Assembly: GCA_030697365.1 (NCBI GenBank)
Contig: JAUYQH010000180.1
Span: forward strand, 1 to 60,689
DNA: 60,689 bases
Reading direction: 5' to 3'
From: Novosphingobium sp.
GTDB taxonomy: Bacteria > Pseudomonadota > Alphaproteobacteria > Sphingomonadales > Sphingomonadaceae
A program made the translations under genes and the position numbers. This document shows, one piece after another, positions 53,627 to 60,689 of the stretch. The notes below the pieces were generated by a model, which had not been told where the DNA came from, ran no database searches, and was given only the letters and a program-made list of their open reading frames with translations. Numbering within the stretch: the stretch's first letter is position 1; each line of letters opens with the position of its first letter.

Positions 53627-54759
53627 GAAATCGGCATCCACCCGCGCTTTTCGCGCCAGTCCGGTTCGAGATTGGCAAAGCGCGACAGGCCCAGAATGCC
53701 GATGTCGGAAAACGAACACGTGCCATCGAGTACCAAGTCGCGGATCGCATGGCCCGAGGCGGGCGAGAGGCCGAAGCCGACGCCCGACATCGAGGCGACC
53801 ACGACATTGTCCGGACTGGTCAGGCGATCGATGATCGGGCGGCCATCGGGCGAGTTCTCGATGACTCCGGCCCAGCTGCGGATGACGTTGAGATGCGCCG
53901 CCTTGGGCAGCAATTCGGCAAGCCGGCTGGCGAGATTGCGCATCAATGGCGTTGATGGCCGCGCGACCGGGCCGGTTGCATCGACATCGATCCATTCATG
54001 CGGGCCCCCGCCATAGGCCAGATTGCCGCGCATGGTCTGGCGCCCGTATAGCTTGTGGCCGTCAACCCCGCCGATCGGCATCATGGGGGCCGGTTCGGTG
54101 ATGATCATTTCGGCCCGCGCATTGGCGAGCGGCACGGCGATGCCCAACTGCGCCATCAGCGCGGCGGTTTGCGGCCCCGCTGCGACCACCACGCTGTCGC
54201 AGCCATAGCTTGCCGCCCCGGTCTTGACCGCAGTTACCTTGCCGCTCGCAGTTTCAAAGCCGGTAACCGCGTTGTGCTGGACGATAGTGCCGCCAAGATC
54301 CTGCAGGGCCCAGGCATAAGCCTGAACGGTGCGCTGCGGATTGGCGTGGCCGCCAAACCGGTAGTGAACCCCGCCGAAGCAGTTGTCGCCCGCCAGCGGC
54401 ACGGCGTCCTGAACTTGCTTGACGTCGAGCACTTCGACCGGATGCCCCAACCGCCGGTGCCGCTCGGCGACGAAGCGGTATTGCTCCCACTGGCGCTCGC
54501 TCATCGCAATGATGATGCGTTCTTTCCGGTGCTCGGTCGGATAGCCCAGCAGCTCGTCCATCTGCGGCCACAGGCGGTGCTCTTCTTCGAACAGCGGGCT
54601 TTGGTAGTGCGAGGCTCCGCCGCCATTGCGGCCCGATGCTTCCCAGCCGACGATGCCCTTGTCGACCACGGTAACTTTGACGCCCGACCTTGCGAGCCAC
54701 CAGCCCGCGCTCAGCCCGGTAACCCCGCCGCCGACGATGACAACCTCCGCGCCGCTCAT
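53623..54759 (-). CDS. FAD-dependent amine oxidoreductase, HcnC/opine-oxidase-beta-like
   Basis: A 378-residue DAO-superfamily flavoprotein. It has an N-terminal FAD loop (VVIVGGGVTGLSAGWWLARSG), EASGRNGGGASH near residue 43, and the C-terminal FAD contact SPDGRPIIDRL...VVASMSGVGFGLSPASGHAI. Proteins of this type are catalytic beta subunits of hydrogen cyanide synthase, opine oxidases or hydroxyproline dehydrogenases and oxidise C-N bonds of secondary or primary amino acids. It overlaps its putative partner gene and soxB2 by 4 nt each. The substrate is unknown. It differs from the soxB proteins and has no GGTARHD motif. Confidence 0.85.
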   Translation of the reverse strand: MSGAEVVIVGGGVTGLSAGWWLARSGVKVTVVDKGIVGWEASGRNGGGASHYQSPLFEEEHRLWPQMDELLGYPTEHRKERIIIAMSERQWEQYRFVAERHRRLGHPVEVLDVKQVQDAVPLAGDNCFGGVHYRFGGHANPQRTVQAYAWALQDLGGTIVQHNAVTGFETASGKVTAVKTGAASYGCDSVVVAAGPQTAALMAQLGIAVPLANARAEMIITEPAPMMPIGGVDGHKLYGRQTMRGNLAYGGGPHEWIDVDATGPVARPSTPLMRNLASRLAELLPKAAHLNVIRSWAGVIENSPDGRPIIDRLTSPDNVVVASMSGVGFGLSPASGHAIRDLVLDGTCSFSDIGILGLSRFANLEPDWREKRGWMPIS

Positions 54760-56222
54760 TCGTACATTCCGGTGTAGAGCATCGCGCGGTGCTCATCCTC
54801 GTGCGGGGTTCCGATGTCCTCGACCGGCACCCACTGGGTCGGGATGCCGAACCAGACATCCCATGCGGCGCTCATCGCTTCGCTCTCATGCCAATCGGCC
54901 ATGATCTTGAGCGGTATGGGGCGCACGGGCGCGCGGTGGGTGGCAAGCGGGATCGTGCCGAACGGCCGGTCCGCCGCGATCGCCAGCAGCATCGCGACCT
55001 GGTCTCGGCAGCGGCGGCCCTGGCACACCCCCATCCCGGCGCGAGTCAGTCGTTTGATCTGATCGGGATTGGCCGGGCCATCGACGAGCAGCGTTTCAAG
55101 CGAGCGAGCGCACATCGGGGCGGGGCGCGCGAGATAATTGGGCGGCTGGACACCCAATAGATCGGCGCGGGTCACTTCCTCGCACTGGCAGACGATCGTA
55201 TCGTCGGCGCTGACGTCTGAGAGTGCGCGGACCCAGTCCATCCGGTAGGCGATGTGATCGAACCCGGTGTCGGCGAGCCCAGCGCAGCTGCCGACCGCCG
55301 ATACGGTTTCCTCACCCGCGGGGATGTAGCCGCCGCGCGTGGCAATGAGCGTGCGCGGGCCGTGCATCGCGTCAACCAGTTCGATCGACGGCACCAGCCC
55401 AACCGCCATGCAGATCGTATCGCACAGGATCACTTCTCCCGAGGACAGTGTCGCCGCTTCGACTCCCTCGATCCCACCTTTGGCCAAAGCGATGGTCTGG
55501 CCGCAGTGGATCGCAATCCCTGCGGCGGCCACCTGCGCGACCAGATCGGCGGAGCCTTGCGGCGCATCCCGCACTTCGACCAGCCCTGCCACTTTAAGCC
55601 CGCGATCATGCGCGAGCAGCGCGCTCTCCAGCGCCAGATCGTGCGATCCCAGCACCAGTACGCGCCTCCCGGCAAAGGCATCGTATCGGGTCAGCAGCAT
55701 CCGCAGCGCGGCTGCGCCCATCACCCCGGGCTGGTTCCAGCCGGGAAAGGCCAGCGCCAGATCGCGCGCGCCGGTGGCCAGCACGATCCGCTCAAACCCG
55801 ACCAGCCATGATCTGCTTGCATCTGCCAGGCCAACCACCTGTTCGGGCAAGCTCGAAACCCCGGGTCCATTGCGATAAACCCCCCAGGCGCTGGTCCCGA
55901 GCAGGACCTCGACCCCGGCTTCCATCGCCTGTTCCAGCGCGGGCGCGCTCATGAAGATCGCCTCGAGCATCCGCTCGCTGTTCTGGGTCGCAGCGGTCAT
56001 CCTTCCGCCAAAATAGAGCGGCACATCGTTGCCCATCAGCGCCCCGGAGACGGGATTCTCATCGACGAGCAAGACTGAGGAACCTGCCGTAGCCGCCGCG
56101 ATGGCAGCCGCTGTTCCGCTGCACCCCGCGCCCACCACGACAACGTCATAGCGCGCGTCCGGCGCACTTCTCGTCCCATTGATCGCGCACAGATCGGTGC
56201 CGGCAAAATTGAGTTCCATCAC
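54756..56222 (-). CDS. HcnB/opine-oxidase-alpha-like flavoprotein with BFD-type [2Fe-2S] domain
   Basis: A 488-residue subunit. The FAD loop is VVVVGAGCSGTAAAIAAATAG (residues 27-47). A second nucleotide-binding region begins RVLVLGSHDLALES near 187, with the glycine pattern degenerate. Cys345, Cys347, Cys400 and Cys405 (CQCEEVTRADLLG ... GVCQGRRCR) are the four ligands of a BFD-like iron-sulfur cluster. It resembles alpha subunits of HcnABC and opine oxidases, and passes electrons from the partner flavoprotein to an acceptor. The usual separate small ferredoxin-like gamma subunit is not encoded here. The start is GTG 56222 or the next codon ATG. Confidence 0.85.
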   Translation of the reverse strand: MMELNFAGTDLCAINGTRSAPDARYDVVVVGAGCSGTAAAIAAATAGSSVLLVDENPVSGALMGNDVPLYFGGRMTAATQNSERMLEAIFMSAPALEQAMEAGVEVLLGTSAWGVYRNGPGVSSLPEQVVGLADASRSWLVGFERIVLATGARDLALAFPGWNQPGVMGAAALRMLLTRYDAFAGRRVLVLGSHDLALESALLAHDRGLKVAGLVEVRDAPQGSADLVAQVAAAGIAIHCGQTIALAKGGIEGVEAATLSSGEVILCDTICMAVGLVPSIELVDAMHGPRTLIATRGGYIPAGEETVSAVGSCAGLADTGFDHIAYRMDWVRALSDVSADDTIVCQCEEVTRADLLGVQPPNYLARPAPMCARSLETLLVDGPANPDQIKRLTRAGMGVCQGRRCRDQVAMLLAIAADRPFGTIPLATHRAPVRPIPLKIMADWHESEAMSAAWDVWFGIPTQWVPVEDIGTPHEDEHRAMLYTGMYE

Positions 56223-57478
56223 ACCGCGTCCAAAGCCTGAGCGAGATCCGCAATGAGATCATCGATATGTTCCAGTCCGACCGAAAGGCGCATCGTGCCA
56301 TCGGTGATACCCCCGGCGCCCCGCTGCTCGGGCGGAACCGCGTAATGCGTGGTGCTGGCCGAGTGACAGATCAGCGTTTCCGATCCGCCCAGGCTGACCG
56401 CCAGCTTCATCAGCCGCAGCCGGTCGAGCATCCGGAACGCCTCTGCCTCGCCGCCATGCAGGTGGAACGAAAATGTCGATCCGGCGGCCTTGCACTGCCG
56501 GTCATAGACTTCGCGTTGGCGACTGCCTTCGGGCAGGAAGCCGAGATAGGTGACGCCCGCCACCTTGGGGTGGTCGCGCAGGAATTCTGCCACGCCGCGC
56601 GCATTGGCCATCGCCCGCTCGGTCCGCACATGGACCGATTCAAGGCTCCGCAGCACCAGCCATGAGGTATAGGGATCGAGGTGATTGCCCCAGGTGGTGC
56701 GCATCATTCGCAAACTGTCGATCAACTCGCGCCGACCGGTAATCCCGCCCGCCAGCAGGTCGCTATGGCCGCCGCAATATTTGGTCAGCGAGGTCAGGCA
56801 CAGATCGACGCCCAGCTCGATCGGACGCTGCGCAAACGGGCCGAGCAGCGTGTTATCGACCACCACCAGCGGGCGGTGCCCCTGTCGCTCGCCGACTTCA
56901 TCGGCGATCCGCGCCATCAGCGCCAGATCGACGATTGCAGCGGTGGGATTGGCGGGGGTTTCGGCGATAATCAGTTTGAGCGGACCCCTGGCCATCGCCG
57001 TTTCTGCGGCAGCGCGCACGTCCGCCTCGTCGGTGCCATCGAGATAGGCGGCTGCATGGCTGCCGTATTGCGGTATGATCGTGTTGTAGAGCATGTCCAC
57101 CCCGCCATAGATCGGGCGGCCGTGGATCACGCTGTCGCCGGGGCGTAGATATGTCAGCGCGATCGACGAGTGGGCAGCCATGCCGCTGCAGAACGCCGCA
57201 CCCGCCTCGGCCCCGTCGATCGCCGCGAGCCGCGCCTCAAGGATGTCGAGCCCGGGATGGCCGAGCCGCGAATAGATGTGGTTGCTCTGCCCGACCTGCG
57301 GCCCGGTACCATCGAAGTAGGCCTCATGCACATCCTTGGCGTGCTGCGCCGAAGGATAGACGAAGGTCGAGGTCATGTAGATCGGGGCCTTGACCGATCC
57401 CGAGGCAGACTGCGGATCATAGCCAAAGGCTACGGCCAACGTCTCCGGTCTGAGTCCGGTGGGCGGATCAATCGACAT
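56219..57478 (-). CDS. Cys/Met-metabolism PLP enzyme (cystathionine gamma-lyase / methionine gamma-lyase family)
   Basis: A 419-residue fold-type I PLP enzyme. Tyr69-Ser-Arg71 (IYSRLGHPGLDILE) are the phosphate contacts from the neighbouring subunit, Tyr124 stacks on PLP (GRPIYGGVD), and Lys233 (SLTKYCGGHSD) forms the Schiff base. The active-site Cys of true methionine gamma-lyases (after the stacking Tyr) is Gly here. The family eliminates or replaces the gamma or beta substituent of amino acids such as O-acetylhomoserine or cystathionine. It overlaps the Rieske gene by 11 nt and the HcnB-like gene by 4 nt, so it belongs to the pathway: it probably acts on the free amino acid left after demethylation. 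Confidence 0.88.
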   Translation of the reverse strand: MSIDPPTGLRPETLAVAFGYDPQSASGSVKAPIYMTSTFVYPSAQHAKDVHEAYFDGTGPQVGQSNHIYSRLGHPGLDILEARLAAIDGAEAGAAFCSGMAAHSSIALTYLRPGDSVIHGRPIYGGVDMLYNTIIPQYGSHAAAYLDGTDEADVRAAAETAMARGPLKLIIAETPANPTAAIVDLALMARIADEVGERQGHRPLVVVDNTLLGPFAQRPIELGVDLCLTSLTKYCGGHSDLLAGGITGRRELIDSLRMMRTTWGNHLDPYTSWLVLRSLESVHVRTERAMANARGVAEFLRDHPKVAGVTYLGFLPEGSRQREVYDRQCKAAGSTFSFHLHGGEAEAFRMLDRLRLMKLAVSLGGSETLICHSASTTHYAVPPEQRGAGGITDGTMRLSVGLEHIDDLIADLAQALDAV

Positions 57479-58679
57479 GGGCAGCAATGTACGCGCCGGC
57501 CTTGTCGCAATACCAGTCGGTAAAGCGCTGGGCGAGCATTTCGGCGTCCTGCGAGTACGGCCCCGGGGTATAGCCGGGGCTGTTGACGCCAAGCTGGTTG
57601 TTTTCGGCCAGCCATTTGTCCTGACCATTGGTCCGGGTCCACAGATCGGTCAGTTGATCCAGGTGGTAATCGACCCCCTCCACGGCATCCTTGTGGACCA
57701 GCCATTTGCTGAACACATGAGTCTCGCACGGTCCGACGGGCATGGCGCTGAACATGAAAGTGTGATCGGCGGCGGCGTGGGCAAATACATGCGGATCGAT
57801 CGCCCAGCGCATCGAACCCAGATCGCCGCCATCGATATCGCACATCAGCTTTTTGGACAGATGCTGCCCATCGCCCGAGATCGAAACGCAACCCTCGTTG
57901 AGCGCAAACCGCGCCAACTGCCACCAATCCCCCTCTACCGGCGTCTGGGCCAGACCGTTGCGATCCATCCGCGCGACAAAAGCGGCGTTGCGAGCGTCTT
58001 CGCCAGCGTCGAAGTGCTTCGACATGCCGACCGGGAAGGTCGTGGAAAGTTCGGGATGCCCGGTGGCGCAGTGATAGCACTCGCGTGCATTCTCCATCAC
58101 CAGCTTCCAGTTGGCATAGTCCACCAGCACCGCCGATGCAGCCAGCTTGGCATCCTTGAAATTATGCGGTGCGGCGTAGGCGGCGAACTTTTCGGCGAAA
58201 TCCGCGATTGGCGGCGGGGTTTCGGCCAGACACACGAAAACCGCCCCAACGACGCATTCGATCCCCACCGGCTTCAGCCCATGTTCGCCCTTGTCGAACC
58301 CGTCGGGCATCCGCCCGGCCGCCAGCAACGAGCCATTCAGATCGTAGGTCCAGCGGTGATAGGGGCAGACCAGCCGCGCTGCCGCGCCATGGCCCGGCTG
58401 GCACAACACCGAACCGCGGTGGCGGCAACTGTTGTGGAAAGCGCGGACCTCACCTTGTCGATCGCGGGTGATCAGCACCGGCCATTTGCCGACCATCAGC
58501 GACAGATAGCTCCCGGGCTTGGGCAGTTCGCACTCGAACCCGGCCATCAACCAGCTCTGACCGTAGATCGCCGTCATATCGAACTCGAAGGCGCGCGGAT
58601 CGGTATAGAGGCCCTGCGGCAGCGTGTGGCCAGCGCGGCGCGCGGCGAACTGCCGGGCAACCCATGCCAGGTCGGACAT
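57468..58679 (-). CDS. Rieske oxygenase alpha subunit 3, quaternary-amine type (module C)
   Basis: A 403-residue Rieske oxygenase. The cluster ligands are Cys85, His87 (SCRHRG), Cys105 and His108 (CPYHRW). The iron site is Glu200, His203 and His208 in ENARECYHCATGHPE. All ligand positions are identical in number to those of the module B protein, so the two are paralogues aligned without gaps over the first 210 residues, but the C-terminal half differs. The start at 58679 has GGGGAGA upstream. It is the first gene of the eight-gene module C operon. The substrate is likely a betaine different from that of module B. Confidence 0.88.
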   Translation of the reverse strand: MSDLAWVARQFAARRAGHTLPQGLYTDPRAFEFDMTAIYGQSWLMAGFECELPKPGSYLSLMVGKWPVLITRDRQGEVRAFHNSCRHRGSVLCQPGHGAAARLVCPYHRWTYDLNGSLLAAGRMPDGFDKGEHGLKPVGIECVVGAVFVCLAETPPPIADFAEKFAAYAAPHNFKDAKLAASAVLVDYANWKLVMENARECYHCATGHPELSTTFPVGMSKHFDAGEDARNAAFVARMDRNGLAQTPVEGDWWQLARFALNEGCVSISGDGQHLSKKLMCDIDGGDLGSMRWAIDPHVFAHAAADHTFMFSAMPVGPCETHVFSKWLVHKDAVEGVDYHLDQLTDLWTRTNGQDKWLAENNQLGVNSPGYTPGPYSQDAEMLAQRFTDWYCDKAGAYIAAHVD

Positions 58680-58744
58680 TCGGCAGTCTCCCCGCAACCT
58701 CTCGTCCCATGTGACCGAGTGCGAGCGCTGGACAAGATCAACTT

Positions 58745-58757
58745 TGGCATATGCCTA
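58745..58757. promoter_or_regulatory. Candidate LysR operator (T-N11-A) in the module C divergent promoter
   Basis: GGCATATGCC, a perfect 10-bp palindrome at 58746-58755, is framed by T (58745) and A (58757), giving the T-N11-A form of LysR recognition sites. It lies 65 bp upstream of the Rieske start and 110 bp upstream of the divergent LysR start, a typical place for autoregulated LysR control. Confidence 0.5.
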
Positions 58758-58866
58758 TCTCAAAATGTCAGTCTATCTGGCGAGCGACGGCGAAGCGGCC
58801 TGTCGGGTGCGGGAAACCGCGGCGGCTGGTTCCACGAAAGGCAGGATCATCGCGAACAAGGCTGCC

Positions 58867-59781
58867 ATGAACCGACGCTGGCTTCCGCTGAATGCGCTGC
58901 GGGCATTCGAAGCCGTTGGCCGGCATCTCAGCTTCACCGGCGGGGCGGCGGCGCTGTCGGTTTCGCAAAGCGCGGTGAGCCGCCACGTCGGTGCCCTGGA
59001 GCGCCTGCTTGGCAAGCAGCTGTTCGACCGCGAAGCGGGCCGCTTGGCGCTGACCCTGTCGGGCGAGGAGCTACTGGCCGTCGTGTCCAAGTCGCTCGAG
59101 CGGATCGAGCAGACGATGAACGCCATCCGCGATGAGAACAACCCGGGGCGGGCGATGCGGCTGCATGTGCCGCCGTCGCTGCTCCACCAGATGTTCATGC
59201 CGATGCTGGGCGATTTTCGGCGCGACCATCCTGAATTCCGGATCGACCTGTCGAGCGCCAATGTCACCGGCCTGCCACCGACCGAGCTGGACATGGCGAT
59301 CGTCTATGACCGGCCCAATATCGACGACCGGATCACCGATCTGTTGTGGATGGTCCGCGTCGCACCGCTGTGTTCGCCCCAAACCGCTGCGGCGGCAGAG
59401 GGAAAATCGCTGGAAGAGTTCCTTTCCAGTCAGGAGCTGCTTCACCTCAAGCTCGACAGCCAGCCCCGCGATCTGCTGTGGGGCGATTATCTGCGACGCA
59501 ACGCGATTCCCCTGCCGACGCCAGGCGGACTGGCTTTCGATACGGCGATTGCCTCGGCAAAATATGCCATGACTTCGGGCGGGGTCATGCTGGGGGATGT
59601 CGACATGTTTGCCGCGGAAGTGGCCGCCGGACAGCTCGTCATGCCCTACGATGCGGTGATCGAGGACGGCTATGCCTACTACCTGAAACTCCACGCCGAC
59701 GATCTGGCCGATCCCGCCATCGCGGCATTCCGTAGCTGGCTGATCAGCCGGTTTGGGGCCCTGCGTTCAAAAAATGCGTGA
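58867..59781 (+). CDS. LysR-type transcriptional regulator (GcvA-like), module C
   Basis: A 304-residue LysR regulator. The HTH is near the start (LPLNALRAFEAVGRHLSFTGGAAALSVSQSAVSRHVGALERLLG), then a sensor domain with the GcvA-like spelling (SSANVTGLPPTELDMAIVYD). The ATG at 58867 puts the HTH at the usual distance; the open frame extends upstream through the promoter region but without family similarity. It is divergent from the module C operon and is the natural candidate for its regulator. Confidence 0.92.
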   Translation: MNRRWLPLNALRAFEAVGRHLSFTGGAAALSVSQSAVSRHVGALERLLGKQLFDREAGRLALTLSGEELLAVVSKSLERIEQTMNAIRDENNPGRAMRLHVPPSLLHQMFMPMLGDFRRDHPEFRIDLSSANVTGLPPTELDMAIVYDRPNIDDRITDLLWMVRVAPLCSPQTAAAAEGKSLEEFLSSQELLHLKLDSQPRDLLWGDYLRRNAIPLPTPGGLAFDTAIASAKYAMTSGGVMLGDVDMFAAEVAAGQLVMPYDAVIEDGYAYYLKLHADDLADPAIAAFRSWLISRFGALRSKNA

Positions 59782-59832
59782 GGAAGCGGCCGCGGGCTCG
59801 CCCGTGCCCTCCACCGCAACGCAGAGCTCGAG

Positions 59833-60009
59833 ATGGCCAACAAGACGATGAAGTCTGTGAGCGGTCAGACCCGAGACGATACCCTCGCCGGGTACACCGC
59901 GACGGCCAACCAGAGGACCCTCGCGGACAGTGCCATCGACACGCTATCGAAGCGGGAGCTGTCTAACCTTGGTTTTGGGGTTAGACACCAGACAGCAAAT
60001 AACGATTAG
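59833..60009 (+). CDS. Possible small ORF or gene remnant, 58 residues
   Basis: The frame continues directly from the LysR stop through 59782-60009 with high GC at third positions, then stops at TAG. An ATG at 59833 gives MANKTMKSVSGQTRDD... ending LSKRELSNLGFGVRHQ. The last part vaguely resembles the L-S-x-RELxxLG ending of small DUF1127 proteins, but I cannot support that. The coding-like start of the stretch, without an ATG before 59833, suggests the tail of a broken gene. No ribosome site is convincing. Confidence 0.3.
   Translation: MANKTMKSVSGQTRDDTLAGYTATANQRTLADSAIDTLSKRELSNLGFGVRHQTANND
59961..59986. repeat. Inverted repeat with a third nearby copy
   Basis: GTCTAACC (59961-59968) and GGTTAGAC (59979-59986) are perfect 8-bp arms around a 10-nt loop; GGTTAGAC recurs at 60076-60083. 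It falls where base composition drops from GC-rich to about 45% GC. It may be a terminator-like hairpin or a recombination-related site. From 59782 to 60166 nothing else but the small ORF is seen. Confidence 0.4.
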
Positions 60010-60166
60010 TTTTCAATGCTATCATCTGAAAAATGGCTCCCCGAGTTGGACAAAACAACCCGTGCAATTTCAACCGGTTAGACAAAATTCCAAGCCTATT
60101 TGCAGGTACGTGATCCTGCGGGGTTTGGAGTGAAATGTCTAGCAAATCGAACGGTTGAAGACATGA

Positions 60167-60586
60167 TTATTGGTCTTCGATCAGCTCCTCATCATCCTGA
60201 ACTGCCGTAGGACGGGAAAACCCCCACTGTTCCAAATGCCCTGCGAAAAAAGCTTCGCGCTCGGCGATAAAATCATAATATTCCTGTCGGGTCTTGTTCG
60301 GCTTCATCAGGATATCGAAGGCCGCGCTGGTGATACCGTGGGCACGGTATATTTCTCTTGCTGCTGCCTCTGACCCGAGTGCCTCAATTGCCATGTTGAT
60401 CTGAATTGCCGGATCGAGATGCAAGAAGCTCACGTTTGTCGTGGTTTCGACGAACATTATGTTGAGAGCTAGATCGGACTTGTCGGTCGATTTGTCCCAG
60501 CCCGGAAGCGACGGAACGAACCGACTCGGGAAAATGTGGTGCTTCGAGGACGTGCGCTTTTCTGAACCCACGCCAACGGGGCAGTT
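60167..60586 (-). pseudogene. DUF262/HNH-type protein, C-terminal fragment
   Basis: The minus strand encodes about 140 residues with SSKHHIFPSRFV, then LALNIMFVETTTNVSFLHLDPAIQINMAIEALG, an HNH-like HHIFP motif followed by an N-and-P pattern typical of the C-terminal end of DUF262-type proteins (relatives of GmrSD-type restriction or defence nucleases). The product ends in an acidic tail. No ATG precedes the motif; only a GTG at 60571 exists, and the N-terminal DUF262 domain is missing. The 5' end runs into repeats of an apparent insertion sequence, so the gene was probably cut by insertion near 60586. The exact boundary is uncertain. Confidence 0.5.
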
Positions 60587-60616
60587 TGTGAGTGGGTCAC
60601 GAATGTCCCTGGCGTG

Positions 60617-60685
60617 CGGATTCCGAATTGATGCCGCCCGCCATTCCGAGGAATTCCCGCCCGGGATTCCGAACTGATCCCGCCC
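60617..60685. repeat. Three 22-bp direct repeats, probable IS21-family end
   Basis: Copies at 60617-60638, 60640-60661 and 60664-60685 share the form GGATTCCGAA, then TGAT-like centre, then CCGCCC; the middle copy is the least exact. Multiple spaced repeats of this kind lie inside the ends of IS21-family (istAB) elements. The outer tip may be the TGTGAGTGGG-like sequence at about 60587. The transposase genes would lie beyond the window. Confidence 0.6.
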
Positions 60686-60689
60686 ACCA

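Noticed and set aside
56219..57478. Methionine gamma-lyase proper
   Set aside because: The active-site cysteine typical of that enzyme is Gly after Tyr124, so only the family is called.

Overview
The window looks like part of the chromosome (or a large replicon) of an alphaproteobacterium, most likely a sphingomonad (Sphingomonas/Novosphingobium/Sphingobium type). The reasons are the high-GC coding style, two TonB-dependent receptors at the heads of catabolic clusters, a spinster-like MFS transporter, and a TPR-sulfotransferase placed directly after a TonB receptor. No rRNA, tRNA or CRISPR was seen. Almost all of the first 59.8 kb is tightly packed catabolic genes, many joined by 4-nt stop/start overlaps.

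Region 1 (1-8012) reads as a sulfoquinovose (SQ) catabolic cluster of the sulfo-SMO type. It holds an MFS transporter end, a TonB receptor, and a divergent four-gene chain: GH31 sulfoquinovosidase with the KERWY residue set, LacI regulator, aldo/keto reductase (6-oxo-glucose reductase candidate) and SsuD-like flavin monooxygenase (SQ desulfonating candidate). Region 2 (8013-9679) is a partly decayed spacer with a C-terminal remnant of S-(hydroxymethyl)glutathione dehydrogenase, then purU. Region 3 (9680-22103) is a second TonB-led catabolic set: receptor, TPR-sulfotransferase, MFS transporter, aldehyde dehydrogenase, enolase-superfamily enzyme, GMC oxidoreductase, aldo/keto reductase and a LysR regulator. 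Its substrate is unknown.

Region 4 (22090-59781) is an unusually large N-demethylation island. It has three modules, each built round one Rieske oxygenase alpha subunit of the quaternary-amine group. Module A (25.7-32.9 kb, +) has two DMGDH-like flavoproteins, a Rieske protein and an MDR oxidoreductase, with an SDR, a 3-hydroxyisobutyrate-dehydrogenase-like enzyme and an ALDH on the opposite strand. An omega-aminotransferase and a GABA-type permease lie between A and B. Module B (35.9-46.5 kb, +) has a DMGDH-like protein, Rieske, cupin, heterotetrameric sarcosine oxidase soxBDAG and a BCCT betaine transporter, followed by a LysR gene and a secreted alpha/beta hydrolase. Module C (58.7-48.9 kb, -) is an eight-gene overlapping operon: Rieske, a Cys/Met-metabolism PLP enzyme, a HcnB/HcnC (opine-oxidase-like) pair and a second soxBDAG, with a divergent LysR. 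The general logic is import of a betaine, Rieske removal of one methyl group from the quaternary nitrogen, flavoenzyme removal of the others as formaldehyde or methylene-THF, then use of the free amino acid. PurU can dispose of one-carbon units as formate.

Region 5 (59782-60689) changes in character: lower GC, a small ORF, an inverted repeat, a truncated DUF262/HNH-like gene and three 22-bp direct repeats like those at IS21-family ends. This suggests a mobile-element boundary. The main hypothesis worth testing is that regions 1 and 4 together use head groups of algal or plant non-phosphorus lipids (sulfolipid and betaine lipids). The substrates of module C and of region 3 cannot be read from the sequence alone.
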